A stretch of 64,000 bases of DNA from Prevotellaceae bacterium (GCA_031271465.1 JAISVR010000010.1:1-64000); one strand, 5' to 3'. Positions 33,057-41,859 are shown, counted from the stretch's first letter. Numbers and translations: made by a program. Notes: generated from the sequence alone by a model not told the origin.

Positions 33057-33878
33057 ATGACAGAAAGAAAAACCTTGGGCTTAATTGCCGGAAGCGGCAT
33101 GATGCCCGTAGAAATTATTCGCCATTGCAATAGAAACGACATTCCCATTTTTGTGGTAGGATTGGAGCCTTTTGCCGATGAAGAACAACTTGCCGAAGCA
33201 CCGCATATTTTTGCCCGATTGGGCGAAGTGGGCAAAATGATGAAAGCTCTCAAAGAGCATAATGTACACAATATTGTGCTGGCAGGAGGTATTAAGCGTC
33301 CCTCATTCAAGGAACTGATACCCGATTGGGAGGCGGTAAAAATCATTGCCAAAATAGCGATGAAAAAGATGAGCGACGATAATCTTTTCCGCGTTGTGAT
33401 GGACGAAATAGAAAAGCGCGGTTTCAAAGTTGTGGGCATTGAAGAAGTGGTGCCTGAGATGCTTTTTCAGGAAGGCATATACGGAAAGGTGAAGCCAAGT
33501 AAAGAGGATATGGACGATATTGAACGCGGATGGACGGTGGCAAAAGCCATCGGTGCGGTAGATGTCGGGCAGGCAGTGGTTGTGCAGGAAGGCTTGGTGC
33601 TGGCAATGGAAGCAATAGAAGGAACGGATATGATGCTGGCGCGTGCGGCATCGTTGCGCAAGGAAGGTAAAAAACCCGTGATGGTGAAGGTGCTCAAACC
33701 CGGGCAGGATATGCGGGTCGACCTGCCTGCTATCGGGTTGCAAACCATCGATTTGTTTATCAAATACGGTATCGGCGGGATTGCCGTAGAGGCAGGCGGG
33801 ATTTTGCTTATCGAAAAGGATGCTGTAATTAAAAAAGCCGACGAAAACGGTATTTTTATTATCGGACTAAAAAAATAA
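33057..33878 (+). CDS. lpxI: UDP-2,3-diacylglucosamine pyrophosphatase LpxI
   Basis: 273 residues from the ATG at 33057 (an upstream TTG at 33024 is disfavoured). It starts TERKTLGLIAGSGMMPVEII. IVLAGGIKRPSFKELIPDW, FRVVMDEIEKRGFKVVGIEE and EAIEGTDMMLARAASLRKEG are the LpxI (DUF1009) signatures; the last contains the conserved EGTDxM catalytic-region aspartate. LpxI cleaves UDP-2,3-diacylglucosamine to lipid X in lipid A synthesis. Most Bacteroidota are known to use LpxH for this step, whereas LpxI is characteristic of Alphaproteobacteria, where it also precedes lpxB as here. Confidence 0.92.
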   Translation: MTERKTLGLIAGSGMMPVEIIRHCNRNDIPIFVVGLEPFADEEQLAEAPHIFARLGEVGKMMKALKEHNVHNIVLAGGIKRPSFKELIPDWEAVKIIAKIAMKKMSDDNLFRVVMDEIEKRGFKVVGIEEVVPEMLFQEGIYGKVKPSKEDMDDIERGWTVAKAIGAVDVGQAVVVQEGLVLAMEAIEGTDMMLARAASLRKEGKKPVMVKVLKPGQDMRVDLPAIGLQTIDLFIKYGIGGIAVEAGGILLIEKDAVIKKADENGIFIIGLKK

Positions 33879-33900
33879 GCTTGTTTATAGCCTTTTTCCG

Positions 33901-33925
33901 GATTGCTTCGTTCCTCGCAATGACG
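33901..33925 (-). repeat. Half copy of the GTCATTGCGAGG palindromic repeat family
   Basis: Contains GATTGCTTCGTTCCTCGCAA followed by TGACG, the right half of the repeat found in full at 41694-41764 and in arrays at 45296-45796 and 56746-57300. Confidence 0.75.
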
Positions 33926-33945
33926 CGGTATCGTACATACATAGG

Positions 33946-33989
33946 ATCAATTGTTGTTGTGCGATTGCGGGTTAAGCCCGCAATGACGG
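33946..33989 (-). repeat. GCGGGCTTAACCCGC repeat family, copy 1
   Basis: Reverse-complement copy of the element at 54986-55030 and 57358-57402. Inside, GATTGCGGG and CCCGCAAT form a hairpin; an AATTGTTGTTG flank is shared by all copies. Confidence 0.75.
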
Positions 33990-34029
33990 ACAAGCCTAAA
34001 ATTGGATAATACCGATAAATAATAATAAA

Positions 34030-35226
34030 ATGAATAACAATACACGCTTTTGCAAGTCTACCCAACAGGGAGATTTAGAGGGGCTAAAAATCTACCTCGT
34101 TGTTGGTGAGCCGTCGGGCGACATACTGGCTTCGCGTTTGATACGAGCCATTCGGGCGAAGCAGCCCAACACCGAGTTTTTCGGCATTGGCGGCGAAACG
34201 ATGCAAGCCGAAGGATTTCAATCGTTATTCAATATCAAAGATCTTTCGGTGATGGGAGTTATGGAGGTAATACCTAAACTGCCCGTCATTTTGCGACTTC
34301 GGAGAGCGGTATTGGCAGATATCGACCGTGTGCAGCCCGATGTTGTGGTAACGGTAGACAGCTGGGGTTTTATCAATTCCATTTTAAAAATATTAAAAAG
34401 CAAAGGCAACACAATTCCCAAGGTTCATTATGTGGCACCGCAGGTTTGGGCGTGGAAAAAAGGGCGAGCAAAAAAGGCTGCGCAGCTTATCGACCATCTG
34501 ATGACGCTCTTGCCCAACGAGCCGCCTTATTTTGAGAAATACGGATTGGATTGCACCTTTGTGGGGCATCCGGTGATAGAAAACACCGCGAATCTCCCTA
34601 CCGATATTCCCCGTTTGCGCGCCAAAGCCGGTATTCCCGACACTGCGCGGGTGCTGTGCATACTTCCCGGTAGCCGGCACAGCGAAGTGAGCCGGCTTTC
34701 GCCCATTTTTATAGAATGTATTGAAAGGCTGGCAAAAGAAATTCCAAACCTGTTTTTACTTATACCCTCGGTAGAGGCAATGCGGGAGGAAATTGAGGGC
34801 TATTTTAAACACATTGCTTTGCCGTATAAAATGGTTGTCGGACAGCAAGCCCGATACGAAGCTTTTTGTATGAGCGAGTTTGCTCTTGCGGCATCGGGTA
34901 CGGTTTCGCTGGAACTTACGGCTTGCGGCACGCCGCATGTTATTGCCTATACATTCAATCCGCTGACAAACCTGATTGCGGAGCTTTTAGCCATTACGAA
35001 GTATGCCAATTTGATAAATATACTGGCAGACCGTTTTATTATCCCCGAATTTGTGTTGCGCAACTGCCGAGCCGATCTAATCGTGCCCGAAGTGCTTTCG
35101 TATTTGCAAAGCGAAGAAAAGCGCAACAAGCAAATGGAGCAAGCCAGCGAGCAGCTCGCGAAATTGAAGCCGAAAGATATGCTTCCTTCGGAAAAAGCTG
35201 CCGAGGTGGTGCTGAATGCCATTTAA
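34030..35226 (+). CDS. lpxB: Lipid-A-disaccharide synthase
   Basis: 398 residues. IYLVVGEPSGDILASRLI, FFGIGGETMQAEGFQSLF, VVTVDSWGFINSILKI, VHYVAPQVWAWKKGRAKK, LLPNEPPYFEKYGLDCTF-VGHP and LPGSRHSEVSRL are GT19/LpxB hallmarks. LpxB joins lipid X to UDP-2,3-diacylglucosamine at the inner membrane. The wording of these motifs (GEPSGD, MGVMEVIPKLP, HYVAPxVWAWKxGRAKK) is closer to alphaproteobacterial LpxB than to the Bacteroides form I know (GEASGDLHG, GGDLM). A 150-bp repeat-containing gap separates it from lpxI. The first 18 residues are an extension; the real start could be later. Confidence 0.93.
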   Translation: MNNNTRFCKSTQQGDLEGLKIYLVVGEPSGDILASRLIRAIRAKQPNTEFFGIGGETMQAEGFQSLFNIKDLSVMGVMEVIPKLPVILRLRRAVLADIDRVQPDVVVTVDSWGFINSILKILKSKGNTIPKVHYVAPQVWAWKKGRAKKAAQLIDHLMTLLPNEPPYFEKYGLDCTFVGHPVIENTANLPTDIPRLRAKAGIPDTARVLCILPGSRHSEVSRLSPIFIECIERLAKEIPNLFLLIPSVEAMREEIEGYFKHIALPYKMVVGQQARYEAFCMSEFALAASGTVSLELTACGTPHVIAYTFNPLTNLIAELLAITKYANLINILADRFIIPEFVLRNCRADLIVPEVLSYLQSEEKRNKQMEQASEQLAKLKPKDMLPSEKAAEVVLNAI

Positions 35227-35490
35227 ATGCAAGATTTATAAGAGATTGGATTGTTTGCTTAAAATTTTGCCAATATGATTTATAAGTAATGCAGCAGGTA
35301 AGCTACGGCAAACGAGGATAGTTTTGTTGTTGCAGGTAGAACCCGCCAAAATAGAATAAATGTGGTAGAACCTCGTCCGAACTTATGATAAAGATGTAGA
35401 TTTTATTTAATAAACTTGGACAGTTGATGTAATACTGCCAATAGGCGTACAAACAATGGAATAACAGTGAAATTTTCTACATTAACCGGT

Positions 35491-35658
35491 ATGAATAAAA
35501 CAATCATAAAATTTCTATTTTATTGGCTTGCTGTTTTGTTTATAAAAGGCATTTCCGAAGGCTTTTTGTATGGCTGGTTTTTTATAGCTGTTTCATTTTC
35601 ATACAATATTATTTTTGCCGTTAGCATGTTCTTTCTAATGAAATTAAAACTAACCTAA
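35491..35658 (+). CDS. Possible small membrane protein
   Basis: 55 residues from the ATG at 35491, starting MNKTIIKFLFYWLAVLFIKG. Two hydrophobic stretches (FLFYWLAVLFIKGI and NIIFAVSMFFLMKL) would form a helical hairpin in the membrane. No family recognised, no clear promoter; it may be a chance frame. The surrounding gaps 35227-35490 and 35659-35760 hold nothing else except the hairpin at 35690-35716. Confidence 0.35.
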   Translation: MNKTIIKFLFYWLAVLFIKGISEGFLYGWFFIAVSFSYNIIFAVSMFFLMKLKLT

Positions 35659-35689
35659 TGTGTTTAGCTAAAATATTATGGAAACTCCG

Positions 35690-35716
35690 TTCGGCATAGC
35701 GAGATGCTATGCCGAA
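35690..35716. repeat. Perfect 11-bp inverted repeat
   Basis: TTCGGCATAGC (35690-35700), five-base loop, GCTATGCCGAA (35706-35716). No T tract follows, so it may be a transcript-end or protein-binding hairpin rather than an intrinsic terminator. Confidence 0.6.
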
Positions 35717-35760
35717 CTGCGTAAGCGACAAGCTATGGTGTTGGACTTCCATTTTTTATT

Positions 35761-35768
35761 TACATTTG
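35761..35768 (+). promoter_or_regulatory. -7 box of the 418-residue hypothetical gene
   Basis: TACATTTG matches TAnnTTTG, 39 bp before the ATG at 35808. Confidence 0.5.
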
Positions 35769-35807
35769 CAGGCGTTTTTTTAAATAATCCTTGTAGTAAT
35801 TTGAATT

Positions 35808-37064
35808 ATGGCTAAAAAATCAAAAAAAATCACCCCGCACCAACAACAAAAGATATTGGATGCTCAATTGAAAAAAGCATTTCGGGAACGGCTGAGAAAA
35901 ATGTGCGAAATTATTGGAGATAAATCCTATTTCAATGTATTGCCGCCGCTTTTTATAGACATTCTTTATACTCTCAGAGGGTACAGCTTGCGAGTGCTTC
36001 CATGGAAAGACTCAGTTGTGCCAAAAGCATTTCTCAAAGATTTGGAAGCTATTCTCAGGCATTGGAGCAATAATACACAATTAGAAGTCATCGAAGGATC
36101 GGGGAAGACTGTTTCGGGTGAAGATTTTATCCATGTTCTTCAGTCCTTTGCTAAAATGTTTGAGTTTGAAGTCGTTCCATTTGAAGGAATGGAACTTTTT
36201 GACCCGTTGGTAAAAAACTATAAAAGAATTTACCACACTTACTTCAACTCATTAGTACGATTAGCCGAGGCAGTCATAATGCTCGAAATGGATTTATCTG
36301 CTGCTCAGCATACATACCATATTCATATAAATGTGGACGAAGAATCACTTAGAGGCAAATTTTCAATCGAACTCGAAAAAGTAGAGCTGGATACCGTATA
36401 TGTTACTTTCAATGGCAATTCTCGCCTGTGTACCCGTGTAGGTCTTATTCGCGATACACAATTAATTTATCCCGACATACCCGTTTCAAAATTTGACCCT
36501 CAAAGCAAATTCGGCAAACTAAATGTACCCGTATATATACAGCCGCATGCCTTGAAGCGCATAGCCGAACGAACCGGCATACCAACTCCGGGATTAATTA
36601 ATTTTCACATCTTTCAGGCATTGATGGTCCCCAGTATCAGTATCAAAGAAGATGGGGGTATGCTGATTGAATTTTACATAGAGAATCTAAAAGTTGGTTA
36701 TTTGTTAGCCGATTTAACCGACGGAATGATTATTATTCGCACTTTCCTGTTTTTGACAAACAACGGTACACCCGAAGGCAAAAAATTAGAAGAACTGACA
36801 GGACTGCAAAAAGACGACAAGAAATATTGGGGAATAGATAACCTGCAAGCGCTGACACATTCGGATATTTTGGAGAACGATGAGATTTGCAGTATTTTTC
36901 GTCAGGCAGGATGCGAACCCTTACTGCAATTATGCGAAAAGATGCAGAAGGAAGAGTATCTCTGGAAAGGCATCTATGCAGAAGAAAACACAAATATTAG
37001 CCATGTGTCCTCAGCCATACTGGATTATTTGCAAAAAGAAACTCCCTTCCATCAAACTGAATAA
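35808..37064 (+). CDS. Hypothetical cytosolic protein, 418 residues
   Basis: No family recognised. A basic start (MAKKSKKITPHQQQKILDAQ) precedes a helical region to about 170, then a beta-rich part with HIHINVDEESLRGKFSIELE and VPVYIQPHALKRIAERTGIP. The latter resembles the PHALxRxxERxG pattern seen in some toxin-like or RNase-related domains, but that is weak. No signal peptide or membrane segment. It stands alone, with its own -7 box and flanked by gaps. Composition is like the core genes, so recent transfer is not indicated. Confidence 0.6.
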   Translation: MAKKSKKITPHQQQKILDAQLKKAFRERLRKMCEIIGDKSYFNVLPPLFIDILYTLRGYSLRVLPWKDSVVPKAFLKDLEAILRHWSNNTQLEVIEGSGKTVSGEDFIHVLQSFAKMFEFEVVPFEGMELFDPLVKNYKRIYHTYFNSLVRLAEAVIMLEMDLSAAQHTYHIHINVDEESLRGKFSIELEKVELDTVYVTFNGNSRLCTRVGLIRDTQLIYPDIPVSKFDPQSKFGKLNVPVYIQPHALKRIAERTGIPTPGLINFHIFQALMVPSISIKEDGGMLIEFYIENLKVGYLLADLTDGMIIIRTFLFLTNNGTPEGKKLEELTGLQKDDKKYWGIDNLQALTHSDILENDEICSIFRQAGCEPLLQLCEKMQKEEYLWKGIYAEENTNISHVSSAILDYLQKETPFHQTE

Positions 37065-37225
37065 TTGCCCCTGTTTGTTGCAAGTTTAGGCTTTGCCGTA
37101 ACTTGTGCCTGTAAAAAGAAAATAACAGGAAAAATAGATGAATAATAGATATTACAAATAAATTAACAATACATATTTAGCTTTTATTTTGTTTATACTA
37201 TTATGATACGAATGATAAGAAAGTT

Positions 37226-37233
37226 TATCTTTG
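37226..37233 (+). promoter_or_regulatory. -7 box of the flavodoxin-fold reductase gene
   Basis: TATCTTTG, perfect match, ends 29 bp before the ATG at 37263. Confidence 0.55.
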
Positions 37234-37262
37234 CCGAATTAATTTTTTAGAAAATAATTAGG

Positions 37263-37880
37263 ATGAAAACATTATTAATCAACGGCAGTCCTCACAAAAA
37301 CGGCAATACCTTTGTGGCTCTGACAGAAGTTGCCAACGCATTGAAAACGAACGGCATTGAAACCGAATTTGTCCACATCGGCATGAAACCCGTGCAAGGC
37401 TGTACCGCCTGCCAGAAATGTTTCGAACTGGGCAGATGTATCTTTAAAGACGAACTTTACACCACTTTAATCGAAAAATTGCAAGATGCCGACGCAGTAG
37501 TTATCGGTTCGCCGGTATATTACGCCGGAGTAAACGGTTCGCTGTGCGCCATTCTCGACCGTTTGTTCTATTCCGCTTCCGATTTGCTGGAATACAAACC
37601 CGCAGCAGCGGTTACGGTAGCTCGCCGCGGAGGAACAACGGCTGCTTTCGACAGGCTTAATAAATATTTTACCATATCGAACATGCCGGTAGTATCGTCG
37701 CAATACTGGAACATCATACACGGCGCAAAAGCCGGTGAAGCTGCACAGGATGCCGAAGGACTTCAAACCATGCGTACACTTGGCAAAAATATGGCTTGGT
37801 TGCTCAAAAGCATCAAAAACGGACAACAACCCCTGCCCGAACAGGAAGCATGGATTGCAACTAATTTTATACGGAAATAA
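37263..37880 (+). CDS. NAD(P)H-dependent FMN reductase / flavodoxin-family oxidoreductase
   Basis: 205 residues. The flavodoxin-like start MKTLLINGSPHKNGNTFVAL contains the GSPxxxGNT FMN-phosphate loop. GCTACQKCFELGRCIFKDEL resembles the CxxCxxC-type cysteine segment of iron-sulfur flavoproteins and WrbA-like reductases. IGSPVYYAGVNGSLCAILDR is the isoalloxazine-binding strand. Probably reduces quinones, nitro compounds or other small molecules with FMN. It has its own promoter; a DedA gene follows 43 bp downstream. Confidence 0.88.
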   Translation: MKTLLINGSPHKNGNTFVALTEVANALKTNGIETEFVHIGMKPVQGCTACQKCFELGRCIFKDELYTTLIEKLQDADAVVIGSPVYYAGVNGSLCAILDRLFYSASDLLEYKPAAAVTVARRGGTTAAFDRLNKYFTISNMPVVSSQYWNIIHGAKAGEAAQDAEGLQTMRTLGKNMAWLLKSIKNGQQPLPEQEAWIATNFIRK

Positions 37881-37923
37881 GAATTTATATTAATAATTAA
37901 AAACATTTTATAACCTAAAAATT

Positions 37924-38562
37924 ATGAGCATTTTTGAAAGCGTTATCGACTGGTACATGGCAAATGTAAATTATGGTACCATCACTGCCTTAATGACTGT
38001 AGAGAGTTCCTTTATTCCCTTCCCTTCGGAGGCAATTATACCGCAAGCTGCTTTTAAAGCAGCCGCCGGTGAACTGAATATTGTATTAGTAGTGCTCTTT
38101 GCCACTCTTGGAGCAATGCTTGGCGCGTATTTCAACTATTTTTTGGCAAAATACCTTGGGCGCACGATTATATATCGTTTTGCCGAAACACGCCTCGCGG
38201 GTTTTTTCCTTATCGACAAAGAAAAAATAATTAAAGCCGAAAACTATTTTGTAGAAAACGGCAAATCCTCTACGCTTATCGGTCGCTTGGTGCCGGGCAT
38301 TCGTCAGCTTATATCTATTCCTGCCGGTTTGGCAAACATGCCTCTGCTGGCATTTTCGGTTTATACCTTTATCGGTGCAGCATTGTGGAATGTTGTGCTT
38401 GCAGCGTTGGGGTATTGGGCACACGGACAGGTCGACCTGATGAAAAAATATCAAACCGAACTCTCGCTCGCTGCCGTATTGATAGGCGTATTGTTTATTG
38501 CCTACCTTATTTACAGCGGATTAAAAAGAAAAAGAAAAAAAACACAACCGGACAATGAATAA
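37924..38562 (+). CDS. DedA family membrane protein
   Basis: 212 residues with several membrane segments. ESSFIPFPSEAIIPQAAF, LGAYFNYFLAKYLGR, and FVENGKSSTLIGRLVPGIRQ-type wording with PAGLANMPLLAFSVYTFIG are the DedA (SNARE-associated) motifs, including the conserved E, FPSE and R/G residues. DedA proteins help flip or recycle lipid carriers such as undecaprenyl phosphate and maintain membrane potential. Its stop overlaps aroE by 8 bp. Confidence 0.93.
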   Translation: MSIFESVIDWYMANVNYGTITALMTVESSFIPFPSEAIIPQAAFKAAAGELNIVLVVLFATLGAMLGAYFNYFLAKYLGRTIIYRFAETRLAGFFLIDKEKIIKAENYFVENGKSSTLIGRLVPGIRQLISIPAGLANMPLLAFSVYTFIGAALWNVVLAALGYWAHGQVDLMKKYQTELSLAAVLIGVLFIAYLIYSGLKRKRKKTQPDNE

Positions 38563-39313
38563 GTCATTAATCCATACGAAGCTGTTTGGTATTATCGGTT
38601 ATCCGCTCACAAGTTCGTTTTCGCGCAATCATTTCAACGAAAAATTTGAAAAAGAAAATATTGACGCACGCTACGACCTCTGTCCGATTGAAAACATCGA
38701 TTTGTTTCCAAAGTTGATTGCCGACAACGAATTTTCGGGTATGAATGTTACCATACCCTACAAGCAGGCAGTGATAAAATATCTGGGAAGTTTGGACGAA
38801 ACCGCCCGCGAAATCGGGGCGGTGAATGTAATACAATTCCGCAGGCAACACGGCGAGCAAACGACTAAAGGCTACAACACCGACGCCATCGGTTTTGAAA
38901 AATCTCTGTTGCCCTTGCTTAAAGCGCATCACACACGCGCATTAGTACTCGGTACAGGCGGAGCATCGAAAGCCGTAAGCTATATTTTGCGCAAAAACAA
39001 TATCCCTTACACGCTTGTGTCGCGTACAAAAGCCGAAGGACAATATAGCTACAAAGAGCTTACGCAAGAAATTATCGAAGCAAACACATTAATAATCAAT
39101 ACCACGCCGCTGGGAATGTATCCTCCCGAAAGTTGCCCCGACATTCCTTACCAATATATCAGCAGCGAGCATTTGCTCTACGATTTGGTGTACAATCCAG
39201 CCAAAACCGTTTTCCTTGCCAAAGGAGAGGAGCGAGGCGCAAGCATTAAAAACGGACTGGATATGCTCTACGGACAAGCACAGGCAGCTTGGGAAATTTG
39301 GAATGAGAATTAA
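38555..39313 (+). CDS. aroE: Shikimate dehydrogenase
   Basis: 252 residues. FGIIGYPLTSSFSRNHFNEK (substrate-binding S-x-S loop), GMNVTIPYKQAVIKYLGSLD (catalytic lysine region), AIGAVN-type segment EIGAVNVIQF, and the NADP-binding VLGTGGASKAVSYIL are diagnostic. It reduces 3-dehydroshikimate to shikimate in aromatic amino acid synthesis. Overlaps the dedA end by 8 bp, so the two are co-transcribed. Confidence 0.96.
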   Translation: MNKSLIHTKLFGIIGYPLTSSFSRNHFNEKFEKENIDARYDLCPIENIDLFPKLIADNEFSGMNVTIPYKQAVIKYLGSLDETAREIGAVNVIQFRRQHGEQTTKGYNTDAIGFEKSLLPLLKAHHTRALVLGTGGASKAVSYILRKNNIPYTLVSRTKAEGQYSYKELTQEIIEANTLIINTTPLGMYPPESCPDIPYQYISSEHLLYDLVYNPAKTVFLAKGEERGASIKNGLDMLYGQAQAAWEIWNEN

Positions 39314-39381
39314 ACAGTGTAAAGAGTAATGAGTAAAAAGAGTAAATTTGACAAATCGTTAATAACTAATAATTAATAATA

Positions 39382-39852
39382 ATGAAGAATTTCCGGCTAC
39401 TCGCGCTTGTCGCTCTGCTTGGTTTGAGCGGACAAATGCAAGCACAACAGCAAATTCCCAATAAGCAGGAATTTTTAAATTTTTGGACAAAATTCAAAAG
39501 TGCCTTGAAAAGCAACGATGCCGATTTCTTGTTTTCGCATACCACCATACCGTTTGATGCACAGGGATTATATTTCAATACCGAAGCCGATTTTGAAGAT
39601 GTGAAAGAAAATCATGCAATGATATACCCCATCTATCGCCGCGAAATGGAATTTGTGCGTTTCGATGCAATTATGATAGAAGGCGAATATTCGTATATCT
39701 GGTTAGGATACGATACCGAAAACGACCTGTTTTTTTATTGCTACAAACATCTTTCGCCCACCGGCGATTTGAAAACCTACGAAGAAAAATACTGGTTTGT
39801 AAAAGACGGAGATACCTTCCGCTTTTTCCAAACCACTTTAGGAGTAGAATAA
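39382..39852 (+). CDS. Exported hypothetical protein
   Basis: 156 residues with a clear signal peptide (MKNFRLLALVALLGLSGQMQ, cut near QAQQ). The mature 135 residues look like a small alpha/beta fold: FLNFWTKFKSALKSNDADFL and YIWLGYDTENDLFFYCYKHL followed by KYWFVKDGDTFRFFQTTLG. This recalls NTF2-like or DUF4348-type periplasmic proteins, but that is not certain. Located 68 bp after aroE. Confidence 0.65.
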   Translation: MKNFRLLALVALLGLSGQMQAQQQIPNKQEFLNFWTKFKSALKSNDADFLFSHTTIPFDAQGLYFNTEADFEDVKENHAMIYPIYRREMEFVRFDAIMIEGEYSYIWLGYDTENDLFFYCYKHLSPTGDLKTYEEKYWFVKDGDTFRFFQTTLGVE

Positions 39853-39904
39853 TATACGCAAAGCACTTTTCTTAATTTTATAGAATTATGTTGCACATTT
39901 TTAC

Positions 39905-39912
39905 TACTTTTG
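39905..39912 (+). promoter_or_regulatory. -7 box of fabI
   Basis: TACTTTTG matches TAnnTTTG, 47 bp before the fabI ATG. Confidence 0.55.
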
Positions 39913-39959
39913 TGCCGTTTCTGGAATCTGAAATAATTGAAATCTGAAATAATAAAAAT

Positions 39960-40817
39960 ATGGGAAACAATTTATTACAAGGAAAAAGAGGCGTTATTTT
40001 TGGCGCGCTCAACGAAATGTCTATCGCTTGGAAAGTAGCCGAGCGAGCAGTAGAAGAAGGTGCAAAAATCACACTTTCAAATACGCCGCTGGCTGTGCGT
40101 ATGGGTACAACCAACGCATTGGGCGAAAAGCTCAACGCCGAAATTATCCCCGCAGATGCTACCAGCGTGGAAGATTTGAAAACCGTGTTCGAGCGTTCGC
40201 AAGAAGTGCTGGGCGGTAAAATCGACTTTGTGCTGCACTCTATCGGCATGTCGCCCAATGTGCGTAAAAAACGCACTTACGACGACCTCGATTACGAAAT
40301 GTTGAATACTACACTCGATATTTCGGCAGTATCGTTCCACAAAATGATACAAACAGCCAAGAAAATGGATGCCATTGAAGAGGGCGGTTCTATTCTTGCG
40401 TTGAGTTATGTAGCAGCACAACGCACTTTTTTCGGATACAACGATATGGCAGATGCCAAATCATTGCTCGAAAGCATTGCCCGCAGTTTTGGTTATATCT
40501 ACGGACGCGAGAAAAATGTGCGTGTAAACACCATTTCGCAATCGCCTACGATGACCACCGCAGGCAGTGGCGTGAAAGGTATTGAAAACCTCTATGATTT
40601 TGCCAACAAAATGTCGCCGTTGGGCAATGCAAGTGCCGACGAATGTGCCGACTATTGCATTGTAATGTTTTCCGATTTGACCAAGAAAGTTACCATGCAA
40701 AACCTCTTCCACGACGGCGGTTTTTCTAATATGGGCATGAGCCTGCGCGCCATGAACCAATATGAAAAAGGCTTGGACGACTACAAAGACGAGCACGGAA
40801 AAATTATTTACGGATAA
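39960..40817 (+). CDS. fabI: Enoyl-[acyl-carrier-protein] reductase (NADH)
   Basis: 285 residues. Short-chain dehydrogenase fold with the FabI start LLQGKRGVIFGALNEMSIAW (cofactor loop), FVLHSIGMSP, ILALSYVAAQRTFFGYNDMA-DAK holding the catalytic Y-x6-K, and NTISQSPTMTTAGSGVKGIE, the substrate-loop region. It catalyses the last reduction in each round of fatty-acid elongation. The protein is complete. A hairpin terminator lies at 40836-40886. Confidence 0.97.
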   Translation: MGNNLLQGKRGVIFGALNEMSIAWKVAERAVEEGAKITLSNTPLAVRMGTTNALGEKLNAEIIPADATSVEDLKTVFERSQEVLGGKIDFVLHSIGMSPNVRKKRTYDDLDYEMLNTTLDISAVSFHKMIQTAKKMDAIEEGGSILALSYVAAQRTFFGYNDMADAKSLLESIARSFGYIYGREKNVRVNTISQSPTMTTAGSGVKGIENLYDFANKMSPLGNASADECADYCIVMFSDLTKKVTMQNLFHDGGFSNMGMSLRAMNQYEKGLDDYKDEHGKIIYG

Positions 40818-40835
40818 AAGTATTTACACTGTTAG

Positions 40836-40886
40836 ACGATTTACTATTTACTGTTGAAAATACAGATAAATAGTAAATCGTTTTTT
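40836..40886 (+). terminator. fabI terminator
   Basis: ACGATTTACTATTT (40836-40849) pairs with AAATAGTAAATCGT (40868-40881), followed by TTTTT. Confidence 0.88.
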
Positions 40887-40902
40887 AATAGAAAATAGAA
40901 AA

Positions 40903-41514
40903 ATGTTACTCAAAATCTATCCCGAAAATCCCAATCCGCGCGAAATAGCACGCGTGGTAGAAGTCTTGCGTGGAGGCGGAATTATAATTTATCCCACCGA
41001 CACGGTGTACGGCATGGGTTGCGATATTTTCAATGCTCGCGCGGTAGAAACCATTTGCCGCCTGAAAAATATTAATCCCCGCAAAGCAAACCTGTCGTTC
41101 ATCTGCCACGATTTGAGTAATATCAGCGAATATGCCCGTGTGAGCAACGCCACATTCAAACTTATGAAGCGTAATTTACCCGGAGCTTTTACCTTTATTT
41201 TGCAGGGCAATAACCACTTGCCCAAACTTTTCAAAGAAAAACAAACGGTGGGTATCCGTGTACCCGACAATAACATTGCTCGCAGCATTGTGCGCGAGCT
41301 GGGGCATCCTATTCTTTCTACCTCGGTAAAGGACGGGGAAGATGAGATACAAGCCCATTTTTCTGACCCCGAATTGATTTACGAGCGATACGGCAACCTG
41401 GCTGATATTGTAATTGACGGTGGCAATTGCGCGCTCGAAACTTCCACAATTGTAGACTGCACAAGCGACGAATTTGTTATTACCCGGCAGGGAAAAGGCG
41501 AGTTGATTTATTAG
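40903..41514 (+). CDS. L-threonylcarbamoyladenylate synthase (Sua5/YrdC/YciO family)
   Basis: 203 residues. EVLRGGGIIIYPTDTVYGMG near residue 25, ICRLKNINPRKANLSFIC, LPGAFTFILQGNNHLPKLF and TVGIRVPDNNIARSIVRELG are the YrdC-fold motifs; PILSTSVKDGEDEI and the STIVDCTSD end complete it. It probably makes threonylcarbamoyl-AMP for the t6A37 modification of tRNAs. The K-x-R/S-x-N active-site wording (KNINPRKANLS) is nearer the YciO/Sua5 subgroup than TsaC, so the symbol is left open. Confidence 0.9.
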   Translation: MLLKIYPENPNPREIARVVEVLRGGGIIIYPTDTVYGMGCDIFNARAVETICRLKNINPRKANLSFICHDLSNISEYARVSNATFKLMKRNLPGAFTFILQGNNHLPKLFKEKQTVGIRVPDNNIARSIVRELGHPILSTSVKDGEDEIQAHFSDPELIYERYGNLADIVIDGGNCALETSTIVDCTSDEFVITRQGKGELIY

Positions 41515-41569
41515 AAATAATTTAAGTTGCAACATAAAAAGGGGAAAAAACCTCGTCATATTAACCACA

Positions 41570-41597
41570 GTAGAGACGGGGCGCCCCCCGTTTCTAC
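41570..41597. repeat. GTAGAGACGG hairpin repeat, copy 3
   Basis: GTAGAGACGGGG (41570-41581) pairs with CCCCGTTTCTAC (41586-41597), with one G-T mismatch; same family as 26235 and 26469. Confidence 0.7.
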
Positions 41598-41693
41598 AAT
41601 AACAGTCCTTCTTCCGCATGTAAGTCCAAAACGAAGCAGGGAACTAAAATACTACGGAATTATATCTTAAAAAGGCTTGTAGCAAACACTATT

Positions 41694-41764
41694 CGTCATT
41701 GCGAGGAGGAACGACGAAGCAATCTCGGTACAGGGAATGGATTGCTTCGTCCCTCGCAATGACG
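41694..41764. repeat. GTCATTGCGAGG palindromic repeat, full copy
   Basis: The left arm CGTCATTGCGAGGAGGAACG continues into ACGAAGCAATC; the right arm begins GATTGCTTCGTCCCTCGCAA and ends TGACG. The arms are inverted, so the transcript can fold into a long hairpin. Confidence 0.85.
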
Positions 41765-41859
41765 GATAGTGTTTGCTTTGCACGCTGCAAAGGGATAGTT
41801 TCGTTAAATATTTAGCTGAAATATAACTTTATTAATTTAAAAACTTAATTCATCGAATT

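Larger units (their letters stand above)
41515..41859. other. Repeat-bearing intergenic stretch
   Basis: No gene. It contains a GTAGAGACGGGG hairpin copy at 41570-41597 and a full GTCATTGCGAGG palindromic repeat at 41694-41764, then an AT-rich promoter region for the tolC operon. Confidence 0.7.
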
